Source: JBDSTW01 sp039914705
GTDB lineage: Bacteria > Pseudomonadota > Gammaproteobacteria > SURF-13
Length of the DNA stretch: 7,026 nt
Direction of reading: 5' to 3'
Assembly (NCBI GenBank): GCA_039914705.1
Contig: JBDSOT010000037.1
Location: 1 to 7,026, forward strand
The translations under genes were made by a program, and so were the position numbers. Below are positions 1 through 6,157 of the stretch, piece after piece. Positions within the stretch are counted from its first letter, which is position 1; each line of letters begins with the position of its first letter. The notes below the pieces were generated by a model that was not told the DNA's origin, ran no database searches, and saw only the letters and a list, made by a program, of their open reading frames with translations.

Positions 1-671
1 ATCGAGTACAGCTTCCAGATATTCACCAGTACCAGGCCGGTGAGTGATACGAAGACCGTTCCATATTCCTTGCGCAACGCCTTTTTCCAATCGTAACGGT
101 AACCCTTCAGCGAAGCGCCGATGCCGCGCAGATTCGGCCAGAAACGGTTTACACGCCGCTGGTAATCTTCGTAGACCGCGCCGAATTTATTTTTAAGATA
201 ATTTTCTTCTGCTGCGGTAATGGCCAAATAAATGTACAAAAAGAACGGAATAACGAAAAAATAAATCCACGGCGAGCCGTAAACAATGCCTACGCCGGAC
301 AGTATAAGAAGATTGCCTACGTACATCGGGTTGCGTGTGTGCGCGTACAAGCCTTGATCCACCAAATCATCGGCATAAACACGGCGATCCTTGCCGCCGC
401 GTTTGATATAGGCGAAACCGATGACCAGTAGCCGAAAGCCTTGCCCCAGCAAGGCAATGGCAATACCGAAGGCGACCACAAAACGATCCAGGCGTGGGTC
501 ACCCAGAAATAGAGCAGGTTTGGTAAAGAGCACCAGCAGTATGTAGATGAGCGGAAACAGACCGTTACGAAATCGGAAGAAAAAATTCCCGGAGGTCAGC
601 AACCATTGGTCGAGCGGCGATTGTTTGTTTTGGGAAGCGTTATTTTCCAATGAATCCGAGGGTTGGTTCAT
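1..671 (-). CDS. Integral-membrane methyltransferase of the ICMT/PEMT type (isoprenylcysteine carboxyl methyltransferase family), C-terminus cut by window edge
   Basis: I translated 223 residues from the ATG at 671 to the left edge with no stop, so the C-terminus is missing. A polar N-terminus (about 1-35) is followed by hydrophobic segments near 38-56, 63-88, 118-131 and 134-153. Two motifs mark the family: GLYAHTRNPMYVGN (107-120), which resembles the RHPxY-type S-adenosylmethionine-binding signature, and EENYLKNKFGAVYEDY (155-170) followed by NRFWP (175-179). In characterised relatives these regions bind SAM and methylate lipid-like or prenyl-cysteine substrates at the membrane. After NRFWP, where many relatives end, the chain continues into a basic stretch and another hydrophobic segment (205-218). 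The start is set by an ATGA overlap with the cmoA stop, which implies one transcript and translational coupling. No strong Shine-Dalgarno is visible. The substrate is unknown; a phospholipid, fatty acid or other amphipathic molecule is possible. Confidence 0.85.
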   Translation of the reverse strand, partial: MNQPSDSLENNASQNKQSPLDQWLLTSGNFFFRFRNGLFPLIYILLVLFTKPALFLGDPRLDRFVVAFGIAIALLGQGFRLLVIGFAYIKRGGKDRRVYADDLVDQGLYAHTRNPMYVGNLLILSGVGIVYGSPWIYFFVIPFFLYIYLAITAAEENYLKNKFGAVYEDYQRRVNRFWPNLRGIGASLKGYRYDWKKALRKEYGTVFVSLTGLVLVNIWKLYS

Positions 672-1393
672 TTGATTGCCAGCATCCCGCAGAAATTGTA
701 CCAGCGGAAAAACGCATCGCAGCCGCTAAAGCCGTTGTCGAGCAGCAGCGCGCGATTTTCGTCGTAGTGATATGGCACCAGCACATTTTCCAGCGCCTCG
801 CGTTTTTGCGCGATCTCCATCTCGCTGTAGCCATTGTGCTTTTTAAAGTCGTAGTAATATTTCATGAACAGGCGATTGACAGTGGAATTTTCGCTCAGCA
901 CCTTTTCGATCAGGATCAGGCAGCCGCCGGGGTTAAGCCCGCTGACAATATTCTGAATAAGCTTTTCGCGATACAGCGGGCGCACGAACTGTAGGGTAAG
1001 ATTCATGATTACCACGGAGGCGTTGGTGATCGTTATAGGCTTATTGATATCGGCGTGAACGAGTGAGTATTTATGCGAAAAGGCCGTTTCCTGCATTTTT
1101 CGCTTAGCCCTTTTCAGCATCTCGTCCGAAGAGTCGATGCCGACACAGGTAACGTCCGGCGGAATTTGGTTTTCAATGGCAAGGAAGGTGGTGCAGGTGG
1201 AGCAGCCCAGATCGTAAAGATTGGTGCCGCTGACGGCGAAGTCGGCACACATCTCGCCGATCATGCGTTGCGTTTCCTGGTAAAAAGGCACGGAGCGGTC
1301 GAGCATGTCATCGAACACCTCTGCGGTCTCTTTGCCAAAATCAAAGTTTTGGATTAATCCCCGTTTCTCACTGAAAAGCTTGTCTTTACTCAT
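668..1393 (-). CDS. cmoA: Carboxy-S-adenosyl-L-methionine synthase CmoA
   Basis: At 241 residues this is close to E. coli CmoA (247) and matches it along its length as I recall that sequence. CmoA converts SAM and prephenate to carboxy-SAM, which CmoB uses to make 5-carboxymethoxyuridine at the wobble position of tRNA. Visible landmarks are AEVFDDML and RSVPFY (about 24-38), the SAM-binding loop YDLGCS (60-65), GIDSSDEML (85-93), the NLTLQFVRP segment (131-139), GLNPGG (152-157), DFKKHNGYSEMEI (182-194) and QKREALENV (196-204). Arg198 aligns with E. coli Arg199, reported to hold the carboxylate of carboxy-SAM. After GCS the loop reads TCTTF where E. coli has LGAAT, a modest divergence. The ATG at 1393 has only a weak upstream GGTGAG about 11 bases away. 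The gene is first in a minus-strand unit and its stop overlaps the start of a membrane methyltransferase. The usual partner cmoB is not in this window. Confidence 0.9.
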   Translation of the reverse strand: MSKDKLFSEKRGLIQNFDFGKETAEVFDDMLDRSVPFYQETQRMIGEMCADFAVSGTNLYDLGCSTCTTFLAIENQIPPDVTCVGIDSSDEMLKRAKRKMQETAFSHKYSLVHADINKPITITNASVVIMNLTLQFVRPLYREKLIQNIVSGLNPGGCLILIEKVLSENSTVNRLFMKYYYDFKKHNGYSEMEIAQKREALENVLVPYHYDENRALLLDNGFSGCDAFFRWYNFCGMLAIK

Positions 1394-1413
1394 GCTGAAT
1401 GGATCTCACCGGT

Positions 1414-1427
1414 TTGGCAGTTGCCAA
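1414..1427. promoter_or_regulatory. Perfect palindrome, possible operator in front of cmoA
   Basis: TTGGCA-GT-TGCCAA is a perfect 6+6 inverted repeat with a 2-base centre, 21 bases upstream of the cmoA start codon. Read on the minus strand it lies directly after a weak promoter-like pair (TTGCAT, 17 bases, TACTCT; each hexamer matches about half its consensus), so it would cover the transcription start if that promoter is real. That geometry suits a repressor site. No T-run follows it, so it is not an intrinsic terminator. The binding factor is unknown. Confidence 0.35.
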
Positions 1428-1474
1428 GAGTACCCAGCGGACGCTTTTCATGCAAGGTCAGTTGAGCGGCAGCC

Positions 1475-1501
1475 AGGCAACCTGCCTAAATAACGCAGGC
1501 A
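1475..1501. repeat. Alternating AGGCA/TGCCT half-sites in the divergent intergenic region
   Basis: AGGCA (1475-1479), TGCCT (1483-1487) and AGGCA (1497-1501) form two overlapping inverted pairs, with a 3-base spacer and then a 9-base spacer. Both could form a short hairpin or serve as half-sites for a dimeric regulator. They lie just upstream of the predicted promoter of the glycosyltransferase cluster, where an activator or repressor of that promoter could bind. The pentamers are short, so chance is possible. Confidence 0.25.
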
Positions 1502-1515
1502 TGGACGCGCCGGCG

Positions 1516-1544
1516 TTAAACTGGCGGGCTTTATAAAGTAGAAT
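1516..1544 (+). promoter_or_regulatory. Sigma70-like promoter for the glycosyltransferase cluster
   Basis: TTAAAC (1516-1521) and TAGAAT (1539-1544) are separated by exactly 17 bases. The -35 box matches TTGACA at four of six positions and the -10 box matches TATAAT at five of six. Transcription would start near 1551 and leave a 5' leader of about 58 bases before the ATG at 1609. It is the best promoter-like sequence I could find in the divergent region for the plus-strand genes. Confidence 0.5.
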
Positions 1545-1608
1545 GAGCAGCATGCGTGGCGGCAAGTTACCCTTAAGCTTATAAATCCCCGATAAATGGC
1601 GGCTATTG

Positions 1609-2349
1609 ATGAATTCTCAGAGCATAAATCCTGCCCCACCGGAGTTATCGGTGGTCGTTCCCGTGCATAACGAGGAGGGTAATATCGAGCCGCTGATAGG
1701 CGAAATCCGCGCAGCCCTGGACGGCGTACTGGATTATGAGGTCATCTATGTTGACGACGGCAGTAGTGATGCCACACTGCAACGCTTGATAGCGCTACGC
1801 AATGGGTTTAATCGCCTGCGCATCCTCAATCACCGCAAAAGTTGCGGGCAAAGCACGGCCGTGCTGACTGGCGCACGCGCGGCCCGCGCGGCCTGGATTG
1901 TCACCCTCGACGGCGATGGCCAGAACGATCCGGCCGATATTCCCGCGCTGCTGGCGGCACGTAGCGGCGCGGATGGCCCGCAACTGATCTGTGGTCGCCG
2001 CCGCAGGCGCAACGATAGCTGGTTGAAACGTCTGTCGTCGCGCGTTGCCAACCGCGTGCGCGCCGGATTGTTGAAGGATAATACACCCGACACTGGCTGC
2101 GGACTCAAACTGTTCAGCCGCTCGGCCTTTCTGGCCTTGCCGCATTTTGATCATATGCACCGCTTTCTGCCGGCATTGATGTTGCGCAACGGCGGGCGTG
2201 TCGTGAATGTTGATGTCAACCATCGGGCGCGTGGACATGGCAAATCAAATTACGGCCTGCACAATCGCCTATGGGTCGGTATCATAGATATGTTCGGCGT
2301 CATGTGGTTGCAGCGCCGCACTAAATTGCCGGTTATCTTGGAGAAATAA
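1609..2349 (+). CDS. Family 2 glycosyltransferase, polyprenyl-phosphate sugar synthase (DPM1/ArnC-like)
   Basis: This 246-residue GT2 enzyme would transfer a sugar from a nucleotide donor to a polyprenyl (probably undecaprenyl) phosphate on the cytoplasmic face of the inner membrane. Motifs in order are SVVVPVHNEEGNIEPL (14-29), YVDDGSSDAT (47-56), DGDGQNDP (101-108, holding the DxD-type metal/donor site), DTGCGLK (161-167), HRFLPAL (184-190) and GKSNYG (211-216). These are the hallmarks of dolichol-phosphate-mannose synthase and ArnC relatives. Unlike ArnC or GtrB (over 300 residues) it lacks the C-terminal pair of transmembrane helices. It ends soon after an amphipathic segment (about 222-236) and so resembles the short DPM1 form. 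I chose the ATG at 1609 with GGCGG a few bases upstream; a TTG at 1606 would add one residue. It is the first gene of the plus-strand cluster, and the LABN gene begins 6 bases after its stop. The sugar specificity cannot be read. Confidence 0.88.
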   Translation: MNSQSINPAPPELSVVVPVHNEEGNIEPLIGEIRAALDGVLDYEVIYVDDGSSDATLQRLIALRNGFNRLRILNHRKSCGQSTAVLTGARAARAAWIVTLDGDGQNDPADIPALLAARSGADGPQLICGRRRRRNDSWLKRLSSRVANRVRAGLLKDNTPDTGCGLKLFSRSAFLALPHFDHMHRFLPALMLRNGGRVVNVDVNHRARGHGKSNYGLHNRLWVGIIDMFGVMWLQRRTKLPVILEK

Positions 2350-2355
2350 TGAGCT

Positions 2356-2649
2356 ATGGATAAAAATCACATTTGGTTGATCATCGGCTTTGCTGGCCAA
2401 GCTCTGTTTTCCATGCGCTTCCTTGTACAATGGTTTCAAAGCGAGCGCCAGCGGCGCAGCATTATCCCCGTCGAATTCTGGTACTTCAGCCTGGCGGGCG
2501 GGCTTACCCTGCTTGCTTACGCGATCCATCAAACCGACCCCGTGTTTATCGTCGGCCAACTCACCGGCCTGTTTGTTTATGCCCGTAATCTGCAGATGAT
2601 CTTCCGCGAGAAAAAGACCGGTGAGATGCACATCCAGGACGAACAATGA
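2356..2649 (+). CDS. Small membrane protein consisting of a lipid A biosynthesis N-terminal (LABN) domain
   Basis: The 97-residue product matches the LABN domain, named for its occurrence at the N-terminus of some LpxB proteins but also found alone beside glycosyltransferases. Characteristic stretches are GQALFSMRFLVQWFQSE (14-30), RRSIIPVEFWYFSLAGG (33-49) and DPVFIVGQLTGLFVYARN (61-78). Three hydrophobic helices are apparent at about 7-25, 39-57 and 62-78, with a charged cytosolic-type tail. I recall the fold being grouped with the PQ-loop/MtN3 (SWEET-like) transporters, though I could not check this. The biochemical role is not established. Because it sits between a carrier-sugar synthase and ArnT-like transferases, a role as flippase or as scaffold for the lipid-linked sugar is a reasonable inference. 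The gene starts 6 bases after the GT2 stop, so the two are almost certainly cotranscribed. GGAG at 2340-2343, inside the GT2 3' end, is the likely ribosome binding site at a long spacing of 12 bases. Confidence 0.87.
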   Translation: MDKNHIWLIIGFAGQALFSMRFLVQWFQSERQRRSIIPVEFWYFSLAGGLTLLAYAIHQTDPVFIVGQLTGLFVYARNLQMIFREKKTGEMHIQDEQ

Positions 2650-2760
2650 TTCATATTTGAATGCGGTATTTATGCCGGTTGATGTTCCCGGAACGTTGTT
2701 GCACCGAATTTACGCCCACCCATCTTTTTTATTCCATGACGACAGTCAAGAACGAGCTTT

Positions 2761-4332
2761 GTGACCACTACGACTAAGTTGGTAATCCTGCTGTTCCTCC
2801 TGGCCGCACAGTTTTTCTACACTGGGCTTGGCGTCAGACCCATGGACAAGGTGCAGGAAATCCGCGTCGCCGAAACCGCCATGGCGATGAGCGAAAGCGG
2901 CAACTGGGCGGTACCTTATTACAATGGCGAACTGCGTTTGCGCAAACCGCCGCTGGCTTACTGGCTTACGGCCACCAGCTACCGGATGTTCGGGCAGGTA
3001 AGTGAATTTGCCGCGCGGTTCACCTCGGCGAGCTTCGCGATACTGACAACCTTCATGCTGTTTTTCTGGGCCAACAAATTGCTGGGCGTGCGCAGCGCCA
3101 CCCTCATCGCAATCTGCTTCGTGTCCAGTTACATCGCATTGCGTTATTTCCGCAGCAGCGAGACGGATTCGGTTTTATTATTCTTCGTGGTCACAGCGTG
3201 TTTCATTGGCTATCAAATTCTTTATGAGCGCCCGAGTCTTGCGCGCGTATTGTTGCTGCATCTGTGCATGGGCCTGGGTTTTTTAACCAAGGGTCCGGCG
3301 GCCATCGTCATACCGCTGTTGCTGATACTGATATGTACCGTGAAGGATCGGCAGCTTCATCTTTGGCGCAAGTTGTTGCATCCGCTGGGCGTGCTAATCC
3401 TACTGGTGACGGCGTTCAGCTGGTACGCATTCATCTTCTATACGATGCCCGATCAGGCGCATCAACTGGTCGGCGCAGAGGTCGATGCCACCTACATCAC
3501 CGGCCGCCATGCCAATCCCTTGTATTACTATATACCGCGTATCTTCTACTATTTTATGCCGTGGTCGGTGTTCATTATTCCGGCCGGGCTTTGGCTTTAC
3601 CGGACGCGCCCGCATCCGCCCATCATTAACTACGCAATAATCTGGTTTGCCCTGGCCTTTATCATTTTATCCCTGAATGTTAACAAACAAATCCAGTATG
3701 CCTTGCTGCTCACCCCGCCGCTGATGATTCTCATCGGTCATTATCTCAGCGCCAGCGCCGGAAAATATGCGTTTGCCAATCGTATTATTTTTATCGTCGT
3801 GCTGAGTCTTGCCGGGCTACTGATGGCAGGTGTGATTGCGAAATGGGGTGGCACGGATAGCGCCGGTCTGTGGCAAATCGCGCTGCTGCTGGGCGGTTCG
3901 TTGCTGCCCGTGGTCATCGCGCAGGTGCTTTATCGAGAGGGAGCTATCCCCTACCGCGAATTGCTGCTCGCCGGCATGATCGCCTCCACCTGGGTTTACG
4001 GCCAGCGCTACTGGTATAACGCGGACGACATGGAAGGGGCGCAGACCCGGCAGTTCACGCTCAAGGCCAAGACCTATGCGCCGCTGTTCATTTACCGGCA
4101 GGCCAACTCGCGCGTGTCGTTTTATGCCGGCCGTGTGGTGCCCGCTATTCAAGACAGCCAGGACATCCCGCCGCTGCTGGATAGATTGGGCCAGCTTTAT
4201 CTGGTTGTGCGCGCGGCGGATGCCGCCTGGAATCCGCAGGCGATACCCGCAGTCACGGCCACCCGGCTTACCGGGGATGGGCGATTCAGTCTGTGGAAGT
4301 TCACGCAAAAAAATCAGCGCGCGGCTAATTAG
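2761..4332 (+). CDS. ArnT/GT83-like integral-membrane glycosyltransferase, first paralogue
   Basis: This 523-residue GT-C enzyme has about a dozen predicted transmembrane helices and a C-terminal soluble, probably periplasmic, region (about 418-523). Relatives (ArnT, FlmK) move a sugar from undecaprenyl phosphate to lipid A on the periplasmic side. Helix 1 (about 6-24) leads into the first loop MDKVQEIRVAE (28-38), then NWAVPYYNGELRLRKPPLAYW (48-68), which matches the ArnT GDWxVPxLNG...KPPLxYW block. SETDSVLL (133-140), TKGP (176-179), MPWSV (266-270) and NVNKQIQYALLLTPP (306-320) are further family landmarks. The usual DETRYAE catalytic-loop motif reads QEIRVAE here, with the nearest Asp displaced to residue 29. 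The start is a GTG at 2761: an in-frame TGA at 2737 with no ATG between limits the choice, and a later ATG (residue 28) would delete helix 1. It follows the LABN gene after 111 bases. It ends in TAG, with an in-frame ATG immediately after. The acceptor is unknown. Confidence 0.85.
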   Translation: MTTTTKLVILLFLLAAQFFYTGLGVRPMDKVQEIRVAETAMAMSESGNWAVPYYNGELRLRKPPLAYWLTATSYRMFGQVSEFAARFTSASFAILTTFMLFFWANKLLGVRSATLIAICFVSSYIALRYFRSSETDSVLLFFVVTACFIGYQILYERPSLARVLLLHLCMGLGFLTKGPAAIVIPLLLILICTVKDRQLHLWRKLLHPLGVLILLVTAFSWYAFIFYTMPDQAHQLVGAEVDATYITGRHANPLYYYIPRIFYYFMPWSVFIIPAGLWLYRTRPHPPIINYAIIWFALAFIILSLNVNKQIQYALLLTPPLMILIGHYLSASAGKYAFANRIIFIVVLSLAGLLMAGVIAKWGGTDSAGLWQIALLLGGSLLPVVIAQVLYREGAIPYRELLLAGMIASTWVYGQRYWYNADDMEGAQTRQFTLKAKTYAPLFIYRQANSRVSFYAGRVVPAIQDSQDIPPLLDRLGQLYLVVRAADAAWNPQAIPAVTATRLTGDGRFSLWKFTQKNQRAAN

Positions 4333-4408
4333 ATGGCGTTGACCATTACCCAATCCGGCGTGGAGCCAGCGCAGATCATCAGCCATTTATTACGCACACC
4401 GGCAATAC

Positions 4409-6079
4409 ATGTCCAACCCTGATATAAACAGCACCTCCATGAACCTCGCGCGCAATCGGCTTGGTATGCACAAACTATACTTGGCAGGTCTGTGGCTAAG
4501 CCTGATTTTAACGGCGTTGTTCACGCGCACCTTGTGGCCGATCGACGAGACGCGTTACGCCTCGGTCGCTTGGGAGATGTGGCTGCGCGGCGATTTCCTC
4601 GTGCCTTATTTAAATGGTGAACCCTACAGCCATAAACCGCCGCTGATGTTCTGGCTGTTCCAGGCGGGCTGGTGGGTGTTTGGCGTGAATGAATGGTGGC
4701 CGCGCCTGGTGCCGCCGCTGTTTGCCCTGGGCAATCTGTTCCTCACGGCGCGCCTGGCGCGGTTGCTGTGGCCCCCGTTTAAAGATCCGCTTAACGAACG
4801 GGTAGCGCGCCACGCGCCGCTGATTTTGCTGGGTTGCCTGGTCTGGACATTTTTTACCACGGTCACGCTGTTCGATATGCTACTGACCTTTTTTACGCTC
4901 CTGGGTCTGCTCGGTGTGCTGCATGCCCGGCAGCAAGGCGGCCTGCGCGGCTGGCTGATCCTGGGCGTTGCCATTGGGCTGGGGGTGTTGAGCAAAGGCC
5001 CGGTGATTTTATTGCACCTCTTGCCGGTCACCTTGCTCGCTCCTTGGTGGGTCATAGGCGCAGGGCGCGTGCCTAATTGGAAATTATGGTACGGCGGGCT
5101 TGTTTGCGCCGTGCTGCTCGGTGCCGGTATTGCCCTCGCATGGGCGATACCGGCCGCGCAGTCGGGCGGGCCGGCCTACGCTCACGCTATCTTCTGGGGC
5201 CAGACGGCTGATCGTCTCGTGGCTTCCTTCGCACACCGGCATCTGTGGTGGTGGTATGTGCCCATGTTGCCGGTGTTCCTGTTTCCCTGGTCGTTGTGGC
5301 CGCCGCTGTGGCGGGGGTTTAAACAGCTCTGGATCGACTCTCGCCAAACACCGGATACGGGCGTGCGTTTTTGTCTGGCGTGGCTGTTGCCAACATTTAT
5401 CGTGTTGTCAGTGATCAGCGGCAAACAGGTGCATTACCTGCTGCCCCTGCTGCCTGCCTTTGCACTGCTGGCAAGTTATGCGGTGTTCAGAGAGGGCGGC
5501 GACTTGCGGCCTAAAGATGCCTGGCTGCCGGGGATGGGTCTGGTATTAACCGGTCTGGCGCTATCCTGGGTGTCCTATCTGGCGCAGTATTTTCCGCAAC
5601 CGGGCTGGGCGACGCTGGTCTTGCCGCTGGCCGGATTTATCGTGGCGTGCATAGGGATCATGCTGATTATGGTTCCTGAACAAAGCCGTCGCCAGGGCGT
5701 GACGGCGCTCAGCATATCCAGCGTGGTGCTGATTGTGATGATACATTTGAGCGTGGCGCGGGTTGCTGCCCCCACTCTGGATCTCAGGGCCATCGGCAGC
5801 TATCTGCATAGCTTGCAGGAGGCGGGCTACCCGATTGCCCATGTCAACAGTTACTACGGCCAGTATCAATTCGTAGGTCGGCTGCATCAGCCCTTGCAGG
5901 TGATAGCACGCCACGAGATTGTCTCCTGGATCGAGGCCCATCCGCAGGGCCGCGTGATTATTTACTCGGGGGATTCCTACCCGCGCGGGGCTGGCAAGCC
6001 GGAGTATACGCATCCGTATCGCGGACTTACGTTTTCGGTATGGTCGCGCGCGGCGCTGTTGATGAATGGCCAGCCATAA
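4409..6079 (+). CDS. ArnT/GT83-like integral-membrane glycosyltransferase, second paralogue
   Basis: This 556-residue polytopic GT-C enzyme is related to its upstream neighbour, and the tandem pair probably descends from an old duplication or was assembled from diverged family members. It keeps the canonical first-loop motif PIDETRYA (44-51), with the Asp-Glu pair expected at the catalytic site, followed by GDFLVPYLNGEPYSHKPPLMFW (61-82). Other landmarks are TLFDMLLTFF (153-162), LSKGP (194-198), HRHLWWWYVPMLP (276-288), FPWSLWP (292-298) and GKQVHYLLPLLPA (338-350). Hydrophobic helices fill about 22-450, and a soluble C-terminal part follows (451-556). The likely reaction is transfer of a lipid-carrier-linked sugar to lipid A or another periplasmic acceptor. 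The start is uncertain: ATGs at 4409, 4439 and 4466 are in frame, none has a clear Shine-Dalgarno, and the last would still keep helix 1. The gap to the preceding gene is 76 bases, consistent with one operon. Confidence 0.87.
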   Translation: MSNPDINSTSMNLARNRLGMHKLYLAGLWLSLILTALFTRTLWPIDETRYASVAWEMWLRGDFLVPYLNGEPYSHKPPLMFWLFQAGWWVFGVNEWWPRLVPPLFALGNLFLTARLARLLWPPFKDPLNERVARHAPLILLGCLVWTFFTTVTLFDMLLTFFTLLGLLGVLHARQQGGLRGWLILGVAIGLGVLSKGPVILLHLLPVTLLAPWWVIGAGRVPNWKLWYGGLVCAVLLGAGIALAWAIPAAQSGGPAYAHAIFWGQTADRLVASFAHRHLWWWYVPMLPVFLFPWSLWPPLWRGFKQLWIDSRQTPDTGVRFCLAWLLPTFIVLSVISGKQVHYLLPLLPAFALLASYAVFREGGDLRPKDAWLPGMGLVLTGLALSWVSYLAQYFPQPGWATLVLPLAGFIVACIGIMLIMVPEQSRRQGVTALSISSVVLIVMIHLSVARVAAPTLDLRAIGSYLHSLQEAGYPIAHVNSYYGQYQFVGRLHQPLQVIARHEIVSWIEAHPQGRVIIYSGDSYPRGAGKPEYTHPYRGLTFSVWSRAALLMNGQP

Positions 6080-6157
6080 CAATTTGTCCAGGCTTAAAAA
6101 CACAACAGATGTGCATTGTCCACGCATAAATCCCATAACTCTTTGTAATACGCCCTC

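Noticed and set aside
650..994. Plus-strand open frame antisense to cmoA
   Set aside because: The minus strand here encodes a clear CmoA along the whole length, and the plus-strand translation has no family resemblance.
2356..2649. LABN protein as a truncated lpxB (lipid-A-disaccharide synthase)
   Set aside because: The domain is complete, has its own start and stop, and is followed by no LpxB catalytic sequence in any frame. Stand-alone LABN proteins are a known arrangement.
2650..2760. T-rich stretch (CTTTTTTATT, around 2724-2733) considered as an intrinsic terminator between the LABN and ArnT-like genes
   Set aside because: No GC-rich inverted repeat lies directly upstream of the T-run, so it lacks the needed stem. 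Cotranscription remains the simpler reading.
2736..2777. 13-codon frame starting at an ATG and overlapping the GTG start of the first ArnT-like gene, considered as a leader peptide
   Set aside because: There is no Shine-Dalgarno, no run of regulatory codons and no attenuator hairpin, and it is short enough to be chance.
3817..4386. Long open frame (189 codons) on the minus strand opposite the first ArnT-like gene
   Set aside because: It lies antisense to a well-supported membrane enzyme, its translation is rich in Arg, Gly and His with no recognisable motif, and such shadows are common in GC-rich coding DNA.
6084..6122. Direct repeat TTGTCCA (6084-6090 and 6116-6122) and a CACA/TGTG mini-hairpin in the gap before rlmI
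   Set aside because: Seven-base repeats and a four-base stem are too short to support an attachment site, operator or terminator, and no properly spaced -10 box follows.
5561..6136. Open frame of 191 codons on the minus strand opposite the second ArnT-like gene
   Set aside because: It is antisense to strong GT-C coding sequence, has a shadow-like composition and no recognisable domain.
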